From: Acidobacteriota bacterium
GTDB taxonomy: Bacteria; Acidobacteriota; Thermoanaerobaculia; Multivoradales; JAHZIX01
Direction of reading: 5' to 3'
DNA: 54,842 bases
NCBI GenBank assembly: GCA_034211275.1
Contig: JAXHTF010000026.1
Span: forward strand, 1 to 54,842
This document shows, piece after piece, positions 40,871 through 49,400 of the stretch. The position numbers and the translations under genes are program-made. Below the pieces are notes generated by a model. The model was not told the DNA's origin. It saw nothing but the letters and a program-made list of their open reading frames with translations, and searched no databases. Numbering within the stretch: position 1 is the stretch's first letter; the number at the start of each line of letters is the position of its first letter.

Positions 40871-43800
40871 GTGGTCGAGAGGATGTTTCGCTATCAGACT
40901 CGTAGTCGCTTTCTAGCCACTGTCCAGCGCCAGTGCGCGCCGGCATTGGCCTTCAGCCTCATCATCGGACTCGTCGTCGGGCTCGTCCTCACACTGGGCC
41001 CCGCCGCCGACGCCGCCGAGCCTGTGAAGAGCAAGCTGGGACGTCACTTCGACGCCCGCCTCGAGCTCGGCTCCGGCGACGCCGTCCAACCGTCGGCCCG
41101 CCAGCTCGCCGCCGTCGAGGCTCTGCGAGCCGAGAAGCCGGAGCTGGCGGTGACCTTCGACCGCACCACCGGCGTCACCCGCAAACTGGCTCACCCGACC
41201 CAATACCTCACCGGCCCGTCCGCCGAGGCCGACGCCGAGCTGCGAGCCATCAGCTACGCCCGAGACCACGCCGACCTGCTGGGCTTGACCCAGGAGGATC
41301 TGCAGAACTACGAGATCACCGACCGGGTCTTCTCCCGGGTCAGCGGCGCCACCCACGTCTATCTGCGCCAGCAGCATCAGGGCCTGCCGCTGTACAACGG
41401 TCAGCTGCACGTCAACATCAATCGCGACGGCCGCATTCTGAGCGTCAACAACGCCTTCCTCCCCAACCTCAGCGGTGCCGTCAACAGCTCCCAGCCCAGC
41501 GTCGGTGCCGCCGCCGCGGTGGCCGCCGGTGCGCGCCATGCCGGCCTCGAGGTGACCTCGCCGCCGGCTCTTCTCGGTGCCCCCCAGGGCGTCGACCAGC
41601 GCACCGCGGTGGATCCCCAGGGAATCTCCACCGAGCCCGTCGAGGCCCGTCTCATGTGGCTGGCGGTGGGCGCCGGCCAGGCCCGTCTGGTGTGGAACTT
41701 CCAGCTTTGGCTGCCCTCCGGGGACCACATCTTCGACTTCACCGTCGACGCCGCCACCAACAAAGTGTGGACCCGCATCGACTGGGTGGCGGAAGCCGAC
41801 TACAACGTCTACCCGCTGCCGGTGGAAAGCCCCAACCACACCACTCCGGCACCGCCCATGGACGCCCGGGTGACCCTCACCGACCCCTTCGACCTCACCG
41901 CCTCGCCCTTCGGCTGGCATGACACCGACGGCATGGCCGGCGATGAGTTCACCACCCATCAGGGCAACAACGTCCACGCTTGGGAAGACTCCGACGGCAA
42001 CGACTCCCCGCCGCCGGCGGCCAGCGAGCCCGACTGCGACGACACCATGGGCGGCATCGACTGCGACTTCCCGCTGGACCTGACCATGGCCCCCAGCACC
42101 TACCGCCCGGCGGCGGTGACCAACCTCTTCTACTGGAACAACATCATCCACGATGTGCAGTACCAATACGGCTTCGACGAAGAGGCGGGCAACTTCCAGC
42201 AGAACAATTACGGCAACGGCGGCAGCGGCTCCGACTACGTTCAGGCCCTGGCCCAATCCGGCCTCGGCACCTGCAACGCCAACTTCGGCACCCCGCCGGA
42301 CGGCTCGCGGCCGCGGATGCGCATGTACATCTGCAACAACACCAGCCCCGCCGCCGACGGTGACTTCGACAACGGCGTCATCGTCCACGAGTACGGTCAC
42401 GGCATCAGCAACCGTCTGGTCGGCGGCCCCGGCACCACCGGCTGCCTGAGCAACTCTCAGCAGCCCGGCGAAGGTCTCTCCGACTGGTGGAGCCTAGCCT
42501 ACACCGCCGAGGTCGGCGACGCCGGCACCGACGCCCGCGGCATCGGTACCTACCTCTTCGGCCAGCCCGCCAACGGCCCAGGCATCCGGCCCCAGCCCTA
42601 CTCCACCGATCCGGGAGTGAACACTTGGACCTACGAGAGCATCGCCGGCATGTCCATTCCCCACGGCGTCGGCGCCGTCTGGGCCCAGGCCGCCTGGGAG
42701 GTCTATTGGGCGCTGGTGGACGAGTACGGCTTCAGCGCCGACTTCTACGACGCCGCCGGCGGCGCCGGCAACCAGCGCATGATGCTCTACGTCAACGAGG
42801 GCCTGAAGAACACCGCCTGCTCGCCGACCTTCATCGACGTCCGCGACGGCATCATCCAGGCCGTCATGGACAACTATGGAGGCGATGACCTGTGCATCGT
42901 GTGGGATGCCTTCGCCGCCTACGGCCTGGGCACCGACGCCAGCACCCCGGGGCCCGGCAGCACCACTGCCACCAACGGCTTCGACACCCCGCTGGAATGC
43001 CAGTGCACGGTGCCGGAACCCGCGAGCGCCCTCACCGCCACCACCAACGGCGACAACCAGATCGACCTCTCCTGGACCGCCAGCCCGACGTCGGACGTGA
43101 CCTACAACGTCTACCGCTCCTTCGACGGCTGCCCCCAGACCGATCCGGTGCTCATCGCCAGCGGCATCAGCGGTACGACCTACTCGGACCTCACCGTGTC
43201 CGGAGGCACCACCTACTCCTACACCGTCACCACCGTGGACATCACCGGCGACTGCGAGTCGGCGGCCACCAACTGTGACGACGACACCGCCACCGGCGTG
43301 TGCACCCGGCCGCCGACCTTCGACGGCCTGACCTCGGTGACCAACAACGGCACCCCCACCTGCGGCGTGCAGGTGGCCTGGGGCGCCGCCACCGGTCATT
43401 GCGGCACCGACGTGGTCTACAACGTCTACCGCTCCACCGTTCCGGAGTTCACTCCGGGCCCGGCGAACCTCGAGGCCAGCTGCCTCTCCGGCACTTCCTA
43501 CGCCGACGCCGAGGTCTCCAACGGCACCGAGTACCACTACGTGGTGCGCGCCGAGGATGACTCCGGCAACGGTTCCGGCCAGTGCGCCAGCGGCAACGAG
43601 GACGCCAACGAAACCCGCGGCTCGGCGGTTCCCACCGGTACCATCGACTCCTTCCTCACCGACGATTTGGAGAGTGGAACCGGTAATTGGAGCCTGGCAG
43701 CGGGCGGTGCCGACAGCGGCACCAGCCCGTGGACCCTGGTGGACACCAACTCCAACTCGCCGACCCACAGCTACTTCGTCTCGGACGAGGCAGTGGTCAA

Positions 43801-44308
43801 GGACCAGTACTTGGTCACCACCGCGCCCATCGTCATCCCCGGCGGCACGCCGGCGATGCTGAGCTTCTGGCAGCAGGTGGCGACGGAGGCTACCTACGAC
43901 GGCGGCGTGCTCGAATACAGCACCGATTCCGGCACCTCGTGGTTCGACATCCTGGATGGCGACGGCGGCTCCGTGCCGGCCAACGCCAACCGCTTCCTGC
44001 TCAACGGCTACACCGGCGTGATCAGCACCAGCTTCAGCAGCCCCATCGGCGGCCGCGAAGCCTGGGAAGGCAGCCTCGGTCCCTGGCAGCAGGTGCAGGT
44101 GGATATGAGCGACTTCGCCGGCAACACCATCCTGCTGCGCTGGCGCATGGCCTGCGACAGCTCGGTGTCCGCTACCGGCTGGTGGATCGACGACATCGAT
44201 CTCAGCTTCACCAACGCCTGTGCCGCCAGCGTGCCGCTCTTCACCGACGGCTTCGAGCTCGGCAATACCTCGTCGTGGAGCTCCAGCATGGGCGAGCCCG
44301 AGCCCTGA
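40871..44308 (+). CDS. Secreted M36 (fungalysin-type) metalloprotease with Fn3-like and C-terminal domains
   Basis: A 1145-residue exported zinc protease. The GTG at 40871 is preferred because GAGGAG ends 4 nt before it; an ATG at 40883 is possible. Signal/anchor ALAFSLIIGLVVGLVLTLGPAADA is followed by an FTP-type propeptide (about 60-200: THVYLRQQHQGLPLYNGQLHVNINRDGRILSVNN). The catalytic domain has HEYGH at 506-510 (VIVHEYGHGISNRLVGG) and the third zinc ligand Glu534 in GEGLSDWWS. Two or three Fn3-like repeats (VPEPASALTATTNGDNQIDLSWTASP and similar) and a jelly-roll-like domain (DDLESGTGNWSL...GWWIDDIDLS) follow. The last 19 residues carry FTDGFELGNTSSWSS, matching the tail of the beta-helix protein. 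It probably degrades proteins outside the cell. Confidence 0.93.
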   Translation: MVERMFRYQTRSRFLATVQRQCAPALAFSLIIGLVVGLVLTLGPAADAAEPVKSKLGRHFDARLELGSGDAVQPSARQLAAVEALRAEKPELAVTFDRTTGVTRKLAHPTQYLTGPSAEADAELRAISYARDHADLLGLTQEDLQNYEITDRVFSRVSGATHVYLRQQHQGLPLYNGQLHVNINRDGRILSVNNAFLPNLSGAVNSSQPSVGAAAAVAAGARHAGLEVTSPPALLGAPQGVDQRTAVDPQGISTEPVEARLMWLAVGAGQARLVWNFQLWLPSGDHIFDFTVDAATNKVWTRIDWVAEADYNVYPLPVESPNHTTPAPPMDARVTLTDPFDLTASPFGWHDTDGMAGDEFTTHQGNNVHAWEDSDGNDSPPPAASEPDCDDTMGGIDCDFPLDLTMAPSTYRPAAVTNLFYWNNIIHDVQYQYGFDEEAGNFQQNNYGNGGSGSDYVQALAQSGLGTCNANFGTPPDGSRPRMRMYICNNTSPAADGDFDNGVIVHEYGHGISNRLVGGPGTTGCLSNSQQPGEGLSDWWSLAYTAEVGDAGTDARGIGTYLFGQPANGPGIRPQPYSTDPGVNTWTYESIAGMSIPHGVGAVWAQAAWEVYWALVDEYGFSADFYDAAGGAGNQRMMLYVNEGLKNTACSPTFIDVRDGIIQAVMDNYGGDDLCIVWDAFAAYGLGTDASTPGPGSTTATNGFDTPLECQCTVPEPASALTATTNGDNQIDLSWTASPTSDVTYNVYRSFDGCPQTDPVLIASGISGTTYSDLTVSGGTTYSYTVTTVDITGDCESAATNCDDDTATGVCTRPPTFDGLTSVTNNGTPTCGVQVAWGAATGHCGTDVVYNVYRSTVPEFTPGPANLEASCLSGTSYADAEVSNGTEYHYVVRAEDDSGNGSGQCASGNEDANETRGSAVPTGTIDSFLTDDLESGTGNWSLAAGGADSGTSPWTLVDTNSNSPTHSYFVSDEAVVKDQYLVTTAPIVIPGGTPAMLSFWQQVATEATYDGGVLEYSTDSGTSWFDILDGDGGSVPANANRFLLNGYTGVISTSFSSPIGGREAWEGSLGPWQQVQVDMSDFAGNTILLRWRMACDSSVSATGWWIDDIDLSFTNACAASVPLFTDGFELGNTSSWSSSMGEPEP

Positions 44309-44323
44309 GCTCGGATGCTCGGT

Positions 44324-44350
44324 AGCTCACCGGCCCGGCGCCGGTGAGCT
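44324..44350 (+). terminator. Hairpin downstream of the M36 protease
   Basis: AGCTCACCGG (44324-44333) and CCGGTGAGCT (44341-44350) form a perfect 10-bp stem with a 7-nt loop, 16 nt after the protease stop. No U-run follows; it precedes the stronger terminator at 44367. Confidence 0.65.
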
Positions 44351-44366
44351 CATCCCCAACCCTTCG

Positions 44367-44405
44367 AACCCCGACCTCGCCCTGGCGGCGCGGTCGGGGT
44401 TTTTT
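44367..44405 (+). terminator. Strong intrinsic terminator
   Basis: AACCCCGACC (44367-44376) pairs perfectly with GGTCGGGGTT (44392-44401), and a run of six T (44400-44405) follows at once. The 15-nt loop can pair further through CGCC and GGCG. This is the clearest Rho-independent terminator in the window and isolates the protease gene from the RRM gene. Confidence 0.93.
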
Positions 44406-44611
44406 CATGTTCCGCCAAGGATCTCCCTCGGCGCCACCCTGGGACGCTGCTGCAACAGGTCGAGAAAGCGCTTGGAAAGCCGGAGATCAGCTGGTAGTTT
44501 CTCCCTGCGCATCGTTCGCCATTCGAATCCTTCGCCCGCACCGCAGCCCTTGGAAGCTCCCTGCGGGCCAGGAAACTGCTGCATCAAGCAGCCCCTTCAG
44601 ACGCTGGACCT

Positions 44612-44627
44612 AAGGAGTCGAGCCATC
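44612..44627 (+). promoter_or_regulatory. Ribosome binding site in front of an apparent AUC start codon
   Basis: AAGGAG (44612-44617) lies 7 nt before ATC at 44625-44627, exactly where the RRM domain begins. No ATG, GTG or TTG is in frame nearby, so this site decides an AUC start. Confidence 0.6.
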
Positions 44628-45059
44628 AGCACCAGGATCTTCATCGGAAACCTCAACTACTCCACCACCAGCCGCGAGCTCACCGAGCTGCTGGAGACCG
44701 TCGGTGAAGTCGCGGACCTCTACCTCCCCAACGACCGCGCCACCGGACGCCCCCGCGGCTTCGCCTTCGCCGAGATGGGTTCTCCGGAGGACGCCGAAGC
44801 GGCCATCGAGCAGCTCAACGGCAAGGAGCTCGGCGGCCGGGAGCTGCGCATCAACGCCGCCGAGGAACGGCGCGGCCGAGGTCCCGGCCCTGGCGGCCCC
44901 CGCCCCGGTGGGCCTGGCCCAGGGGGCCCCCGCGGCCGGGGCGGCCCACGCTCCTTCGACGACTCTCCCGGCGACTTCTCCGGCTTCGACGGCCCTCCCA
45001 AGGGCGGCAAGAATAAAGGCAGCCGCCGTGGCCTCCGCGGCAAGAAGCGCAGCCTCTAA
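44625..45059 (+). CDS. RRM (RNP-type) RNA-binding protein with glycine/arginine-rich tail
   Basis: A 144-residue protein, counted from an ATC codon at 44625. One RRM covers residues 4-80: RNP2 is IFIGNL (5-10), RNP1 is RGFAFAEM, and the domain ends GRELRINAAEERR. A low-complexity Gly/Pro/Arg tail (GPGPGGPRPGGPGPGG) and a basic end (RRGLRGKKRSL) follow. Bacterial RRM proteins of this type bind single-stranded RNA and are often cold-regulated. The start is odd. The frame is open upstream into the protease gene but has no canonical start after the terminator, while a good AAGGAG sits 7 nt before ATC. So either AUC is used, as infC uses AUU, or a base is wrong. A 219-nt leader lies between terminator and start. 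Confidence 0.88.
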   Translation: MSTRIFIGNLNYSTTSRELTELLETVGEVADLYLPNDRATGRPRGFAFAEMGSPEDAEAAIEQLNGKELGGRELRINAAEERRGRGPGPGGPRPGGPGPGGPRGRGGPRSFDDSPGDFSGFDGPPKGGKNKGSRRGLRGKKRSL

Positions 45060-45217
45060 CAGCCTGTGGTGAAAGTCAGACGCCAGCGAGGGCGAGCAAT
45101 TTCTCGTCGAATCAAGGCCGGAAAACCGCAGGCGATGCGGGTATCGGCGAGGTTTTCGAACGAAGATTCGGCGGAAAAGGGCCGCTCGCAGCGCGGCTCG
45201 ATTTTCACCACAGGCTG
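45060..45217. mobile_element. MITE-like element with 15-bp terminal inverted repeats and CTAA duplication
   Basis: CAGCCTGTGGTGAAA (45060-45074) and TTTCACCACAGGCTG (45203-45217) are perfect inverted repeats bounding a 158-bp non-coding element. CTAA stands directly outside both ends (45056-45059 and 45218-45221), the expected look of a 4-bp target-site duplication. The left copy includes the TAA stop of the RRM gene, so insertion happened at its stop codon and left the reading frame intact. No transposase with these ends is seen in the window. Confidence 0.88.
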
Positions 45218-45317
45218 CTAAGCCGACCCGGCATCCCCGACTCTCTTCCGCCCCTCCCGCCCCACGGCGCGAGGGGCGGTCGCACATGGCCCCGATAAAG
45301 CTATTGTTCTCAAGGCT

Positions 45318-45381
45318 TTCAACAGGGGGGACCCACTTGTTGGTCGATCTTCTTCAACAGGGGGGACCCACTTGTTGGTCG
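45318..45381 (+). repeat. Paired dispersed repeat elements e and f, 29-bp identical copies
   Basis: A 29-bp sequence with core GGGGGGACCCACTTGTTGG occurs unchanged at 45318-45346 and 45353-45381, separated by 6 bp. The motif is the same family as the pairs flanking the RAYT gene 28 kb away (GGGACCC..N..TTGG order, same orientation). The region 45218-45472 between the MITE and the hydrolase gene holds nothing else recognised. Confidence 0.85.
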
Positions 45382-45472
45382 CGGGCAACGAGCCTGGCGA
45401 TTTGACCGCGAGGAAGCGCCGCAATACGCTCTTCGGCAACGCCATCCCCCCCAACTCTCGGGAGATCCGCCC

Positions 45473-46402
45473 ATGGCCGAGCCCCCTGGCTCCTCCGCTT
45501 CCCCGCCTCGGCAACCCGGCGTGCCCATCGCCGGCCCCGATCCCGACATCGACGGCGCCGTCACCTCCGTCCTGCGAACCGAAGACGGCCTCGACCTCCT
45601 GGTCTCCTCCCTCCCCGCCGGCGGACGAGGCGTCGGGGCACAGGGCCAGGCCCTCATCGTCCACGGCTACGCCGAGCACCACGGCCGCTACGGCGAGCTC
45701 GTGGCGCTGCTCCACCGCATGGGCTTCAGCTGCCTGCTCCTCGATCTGCGGGGCCATGGCAGATCCCAGGGCAGCCGGGGACATGTCGCCGACTTCGAGC
45801 ACTACCGCCACGACCTGGATCTGGTTCTGGAGAAGACCGGCTGGTCTAGGGATGTACCGTCGCTGCTCTTCGGCCACAGCCTCGGCGGCCTCATCGCCCT
45901 CGAGTACGTTCTCCACCGCCCCGGCCGCTTCGACCGGCTGGTGGTGAGCAGCCCGTTCCTGGCACCGGCGGTGGAGGTTCCCAAGCTCAAGGTCGCCCTC
46001 GGCCATCTCGCCGCCAAGGTCGCCCCCACCCTCAACCTCGCCGGGGTCCTCGATCCGGAGATGCTGACCCACGACGAAGAACAGCAGCGCCGGTACCGCC
46101 AGGACCCGCTGATCTTTCAGAGCTTCAATCCCAAGTGGTTCCTGGAGGTGCGCGACGCCCAGCAGGAAGTCTACGAGCGCGCCGGCGAGATCCGGATCCC
46201 GGCGCTCTTCCTCCTCGGCGCCAGCGACGCCGTCGCCGACCCGCAGCAGGGCCGACAGGTCTTCGAGCGCCTGGGCAGCGAGGCCAAGACCCTGCGGGTG
46301 TACCCCCAGTTTTTCCACGAGGTGCTCAACGAGAGCGGCCGGCAGCGCGTCTACGCCGATGTGGAGAGCTGGCTGCGGGACTCCGGAATCGCCGACTCAT
46401 AG
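45473..46402 (+). CDS. Alpha/beta hydrolase, monoacylglycerol lipase-like
   Basis: A 309-residue cytoplasmic serine hydrolase of the Hydrolase_4 (monoglyceride lipase) type. Motifs: ALIVHGYAEHHGRYGELVALLHRMGFSCLLLDLRGHGRSQG (oxyanion and strand region), nucleophile elbow LLFGHSLGGLIALEY, catalytic Asp in LLGASDAVADP, catalytic His in FFHEVLNE. The ATG at 45473 follows GGGAGATCCGCCC. A proline-rich N-terminal 25 residues precede the fold. It probably cleaves lysolipid or monoacylglycerol esters; substrate not provable. It is convergent with the patatin gene. Confidence 0.92.
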   Translation: MAEPPGSSASPPRQPGVPIAGPDPDIDGAVTSVLRTEDGLDLLVSSLPAGGRGVGAQGQALIVHGYAEHHGRYGELVALLHRMGFSCLLLDLRGHGRSQGSRGHVADFEHYRHDLDLVLEKTGWSRDVPSLLFGHSLGGLIALEYVLHRPGRFDRLVVSSPFLAPAVEVPKLKVALGHLAAKVAPTLNLAGVLDPEMLTHDEEQQRRYRQDPLIFQSFNPKWFLEVRDAQQEVYERAGEIRIPALFLLGASDAVADPQQGRQVFERLGSEAKTLRVYPQFFHEVLNESGRQRVYADVESWLRDSGIADS

Positions 46403-46453
46403 CCCTCGCCAAGGATCCGAGCCCCCTCCACAGCGCTCTCCGCGGACCGGAGA

Positions 46454-49400
46454 TCACTCGCGGGAGAAGGACAGCTGCCGTTCCGGCACCGTCTCACTGA
46501 GTTGGACTTCCGGACGCCCCCAACTCTCCACCAAAGCGATGCGCCTCGCCCCCGGCGCCTCACCGGCGGCGAGGTATGGGCGGCACTCCTCCGTGACTCT
46601 GAAGCCCAGGTCCTGCCGCGCCAGGCACTTCAACCGCTTCACCACCGGCGTGCGGAAATCCACCAGGCTCGGCCAACCGGTGTGTTCCCGCCGCGGGGCC
46701 ATGGAGATCACCAGCAGCTCTCGGCTCGAGCGCCGGTCGGTCTGCTGGGATCGTTCGAAGAGGAAGGCCGGGAGGCGGCCGATATTCTGCACCAGCGGCC
46801 CCGGTACCTCTGCCACCCAGCTCACCAGGTCGCCGAACCAGCCGGGCCGCCGGAAGTGCCCCAGGGGATGACTGGAGCGCAGGATCAACACCCGATCGGC
46901 ATCGAGCCTGCGCGCCGCTTCCACCGGCACATTGTTGGAATAGCCGCCGTCCACCAAGAACATTTCGTCCTGGCCCCGGGGCAGCTGGACCCGGTGGGCG
47001 GAAAACACGGGGAAGGGGGAACCGGAGGCGAAGATGACGTCGGTGAGAAACTCCTTCTCCGCACCGCTCAAAGCCTCGCACCCCTGCCCGTCCCCGGGGC
47101 TTGCGGTTTGCTTCCACGGCAGCGCCTCCGCCTCGGCCTCCCAATAACTCTGCCAAGTGCCGCCGCTGGAGACCTCCTCCCCAACCGATGGACACAGCTC
47201 CGGCGCCGGCGCGAAGGCGAAGAACCGCGTGCCATCGGTCTCCAATTCATTCGCCGGGGTGACGAAAAGAGCGGTAAAGCGGGGCTCCCGAGGAGCCGAC
47301 CCGTGGTCGGAAAGGGACTTCCGATACTCCTGCTCGAAGTTGCTCCGAGCTCCGCGGAGGAAGTCCAATGCTGCCTGATTGCCGTAGAGCGCCGGTGCCA
47401 CCACCAGATTCCACCAACCGAGGAAGAGCACCGCCATGGCCGCCAAGCGCAAGAACCGCCAGGACAGGATGGTGCCGTTGGGATGGCGCTGATTGAGATA
47501 CCCCACCCCTCGGCGCAGGATGTCCGGGAACCATCCCCGGGGATGCTGCCGCCGAGCGGCCTCCAGCAGCGCCCACCCGAGCACCAGCGCCGCCGCCAGC
47601 AGCACCAGCCAGAAGCGGCCGGTGAGCTCGAGGAGGGAGAGCTGAAGCTGCGGAATCTGCGACAGGGCAACGACCACCAGATAGACCACGAGCCCGTGGA
47701 AGAGCACCACGAAGAGTGCCACCAGGAAATCGTCGATGCCCTGGAGCCGATAGGAGGCGTGGGAACCGTGGAGCCAGAGCATCAACCCCAGCCCCAAGAT
47801 CAGCGCCCCGACCATGAAGACCATGGAACCGGGGAAGATGCCCAGTCCCGAAGGCAGGAAGAAGATCTCCCCGAGCCTGCCGTCGATGAAGACCGCTCCA
47901 TGCTCCTCCCCCGGTGCCGTGAGCAACAAGACGAAAGCACAACTCACCAGCATGGCGGAAAAGAAGGTGACGGCGCGCCGCTGAGCGCCTCCCCGGCCCC
48001 GAGCCAGATAGAGATAGACCGCGAGAAAAACCACCACTAGTGCCAGCCCGGCGAGGAAGACCGGTGGCGCCTTGACGAAGATCCGCAGCGGTGGAACCCC
48101 CAGCAGCACCAACGGCACCATCAGGGCGCACAGACCAAACCACACCACCGCCTTCCCGAGACTGGGGAAATTCGCGGCGCCGGCGGAGGCCACCTGCAAA
48201 CGCCAGTGGGTCGCCACCGAAGCCAGCAGCCCCACCAGAAGAACGGTGAGCGCGTAGGCGAGACCGAAGGGCGCTTCTCCGAAGCTGAAATACTCCCCAA
48301 TCCACGACTCGCCCCGCTCCAGCAAATCCCCCATCAAGGCCCAGCCCCGCAGCACCAACGGCACTAACACCAGACCGGCACCGAGAGTGATCAATGCCCA
48401 CCAGGAGATCCATGGCTTCGGCTGGTAGCCCTTCGAAGGCGACGACGCGGTGGAGTGCATCACCAGGCATTGATCCGCCAGCATGGCCATCCACACCAAC
48501 ACCGCGTAGAGCAGCCCCTCCATCACCGGCACGTGCTCGCGAGCTCGCTCGCCGGAGAGCCAGGAAGTCAGCAGTGGAGCCAGCAGGAGAATGGGTAGCA
48601 GGATCGCCTGCATCCGCCAGCGCGCCGCCGGAAACAGGTCCACCGGCTCCTGCAGCCCTTCCGCCTCCTGCTCCGGATCGCGAACGGCGGCCTTCCCGGC
48701 GGCCTCCCGGAGGGGCCTGCGACGCACTGCCAGTAGCGCGCACAGGCAGAGGAAAATCACCACCAGGCTGAGCCAGCGCAGCAGATCTGTAGAACCGAAG
48801 ATGGCGGCGCTGGTCAGAGGCTCTCCCGTCGAATCCCGCCACAAGACCTCCGCGAGGTTGAACGGCCCCCCTTCCCCCAGGCGCGCGACAAAAAAGCCGA
48901 TGAGGGAGCCGCCGCTGGTCCCCACCACGTGATCCACCACCAGCGAGTCCCCGGTCTCGGCTCCCGTCTGTACCGCCTGAGCCCGCCCTTCCCGGACCTC
49001 GCCGGCCCAGCGGTTGATCAAGGCCTTCTCACCATAGAAAGTATCCAGCAGCACCGATTGGTACGCCGCCTTGACTCCGCCTCCGGGCAAGACCAAGGAC
49101 AGCTCGTCGTCCGCCTCGCCGCTGCTGTGGGTTCGGGTCAGGCGGAGCGCCTCGTCGGCGGTGAAGTCGAAGGTACGCACGCCGAAGAATGCCACCGGTT
49201 CCAGGAACGCCGCCACAAAGGCGGGCACTGCGTCCTTGCGGGCCTCTCCCCCGGATCGTCGCGCTCGCCCTTCTAGCGCCGGTAGAGGCAGCCCCGGGGG
49301 CACCCTCACCGGCCGCAGCGCATCGTCGGTGCCCAGCCACCAGGCCGACCCCGCCCCCGCATCTCCACCGCCGCCTGCCTGCGGCGACAGCGCCCCTCCG

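Noticed and set aside
45318-45381. Two identical 29-bp repeats suggesting the start of a CRISPR array
   Set aside because: The separation is only 6 bp, there are just two copies, no cas genes are present, and the motif recurs near a RAYT gene.
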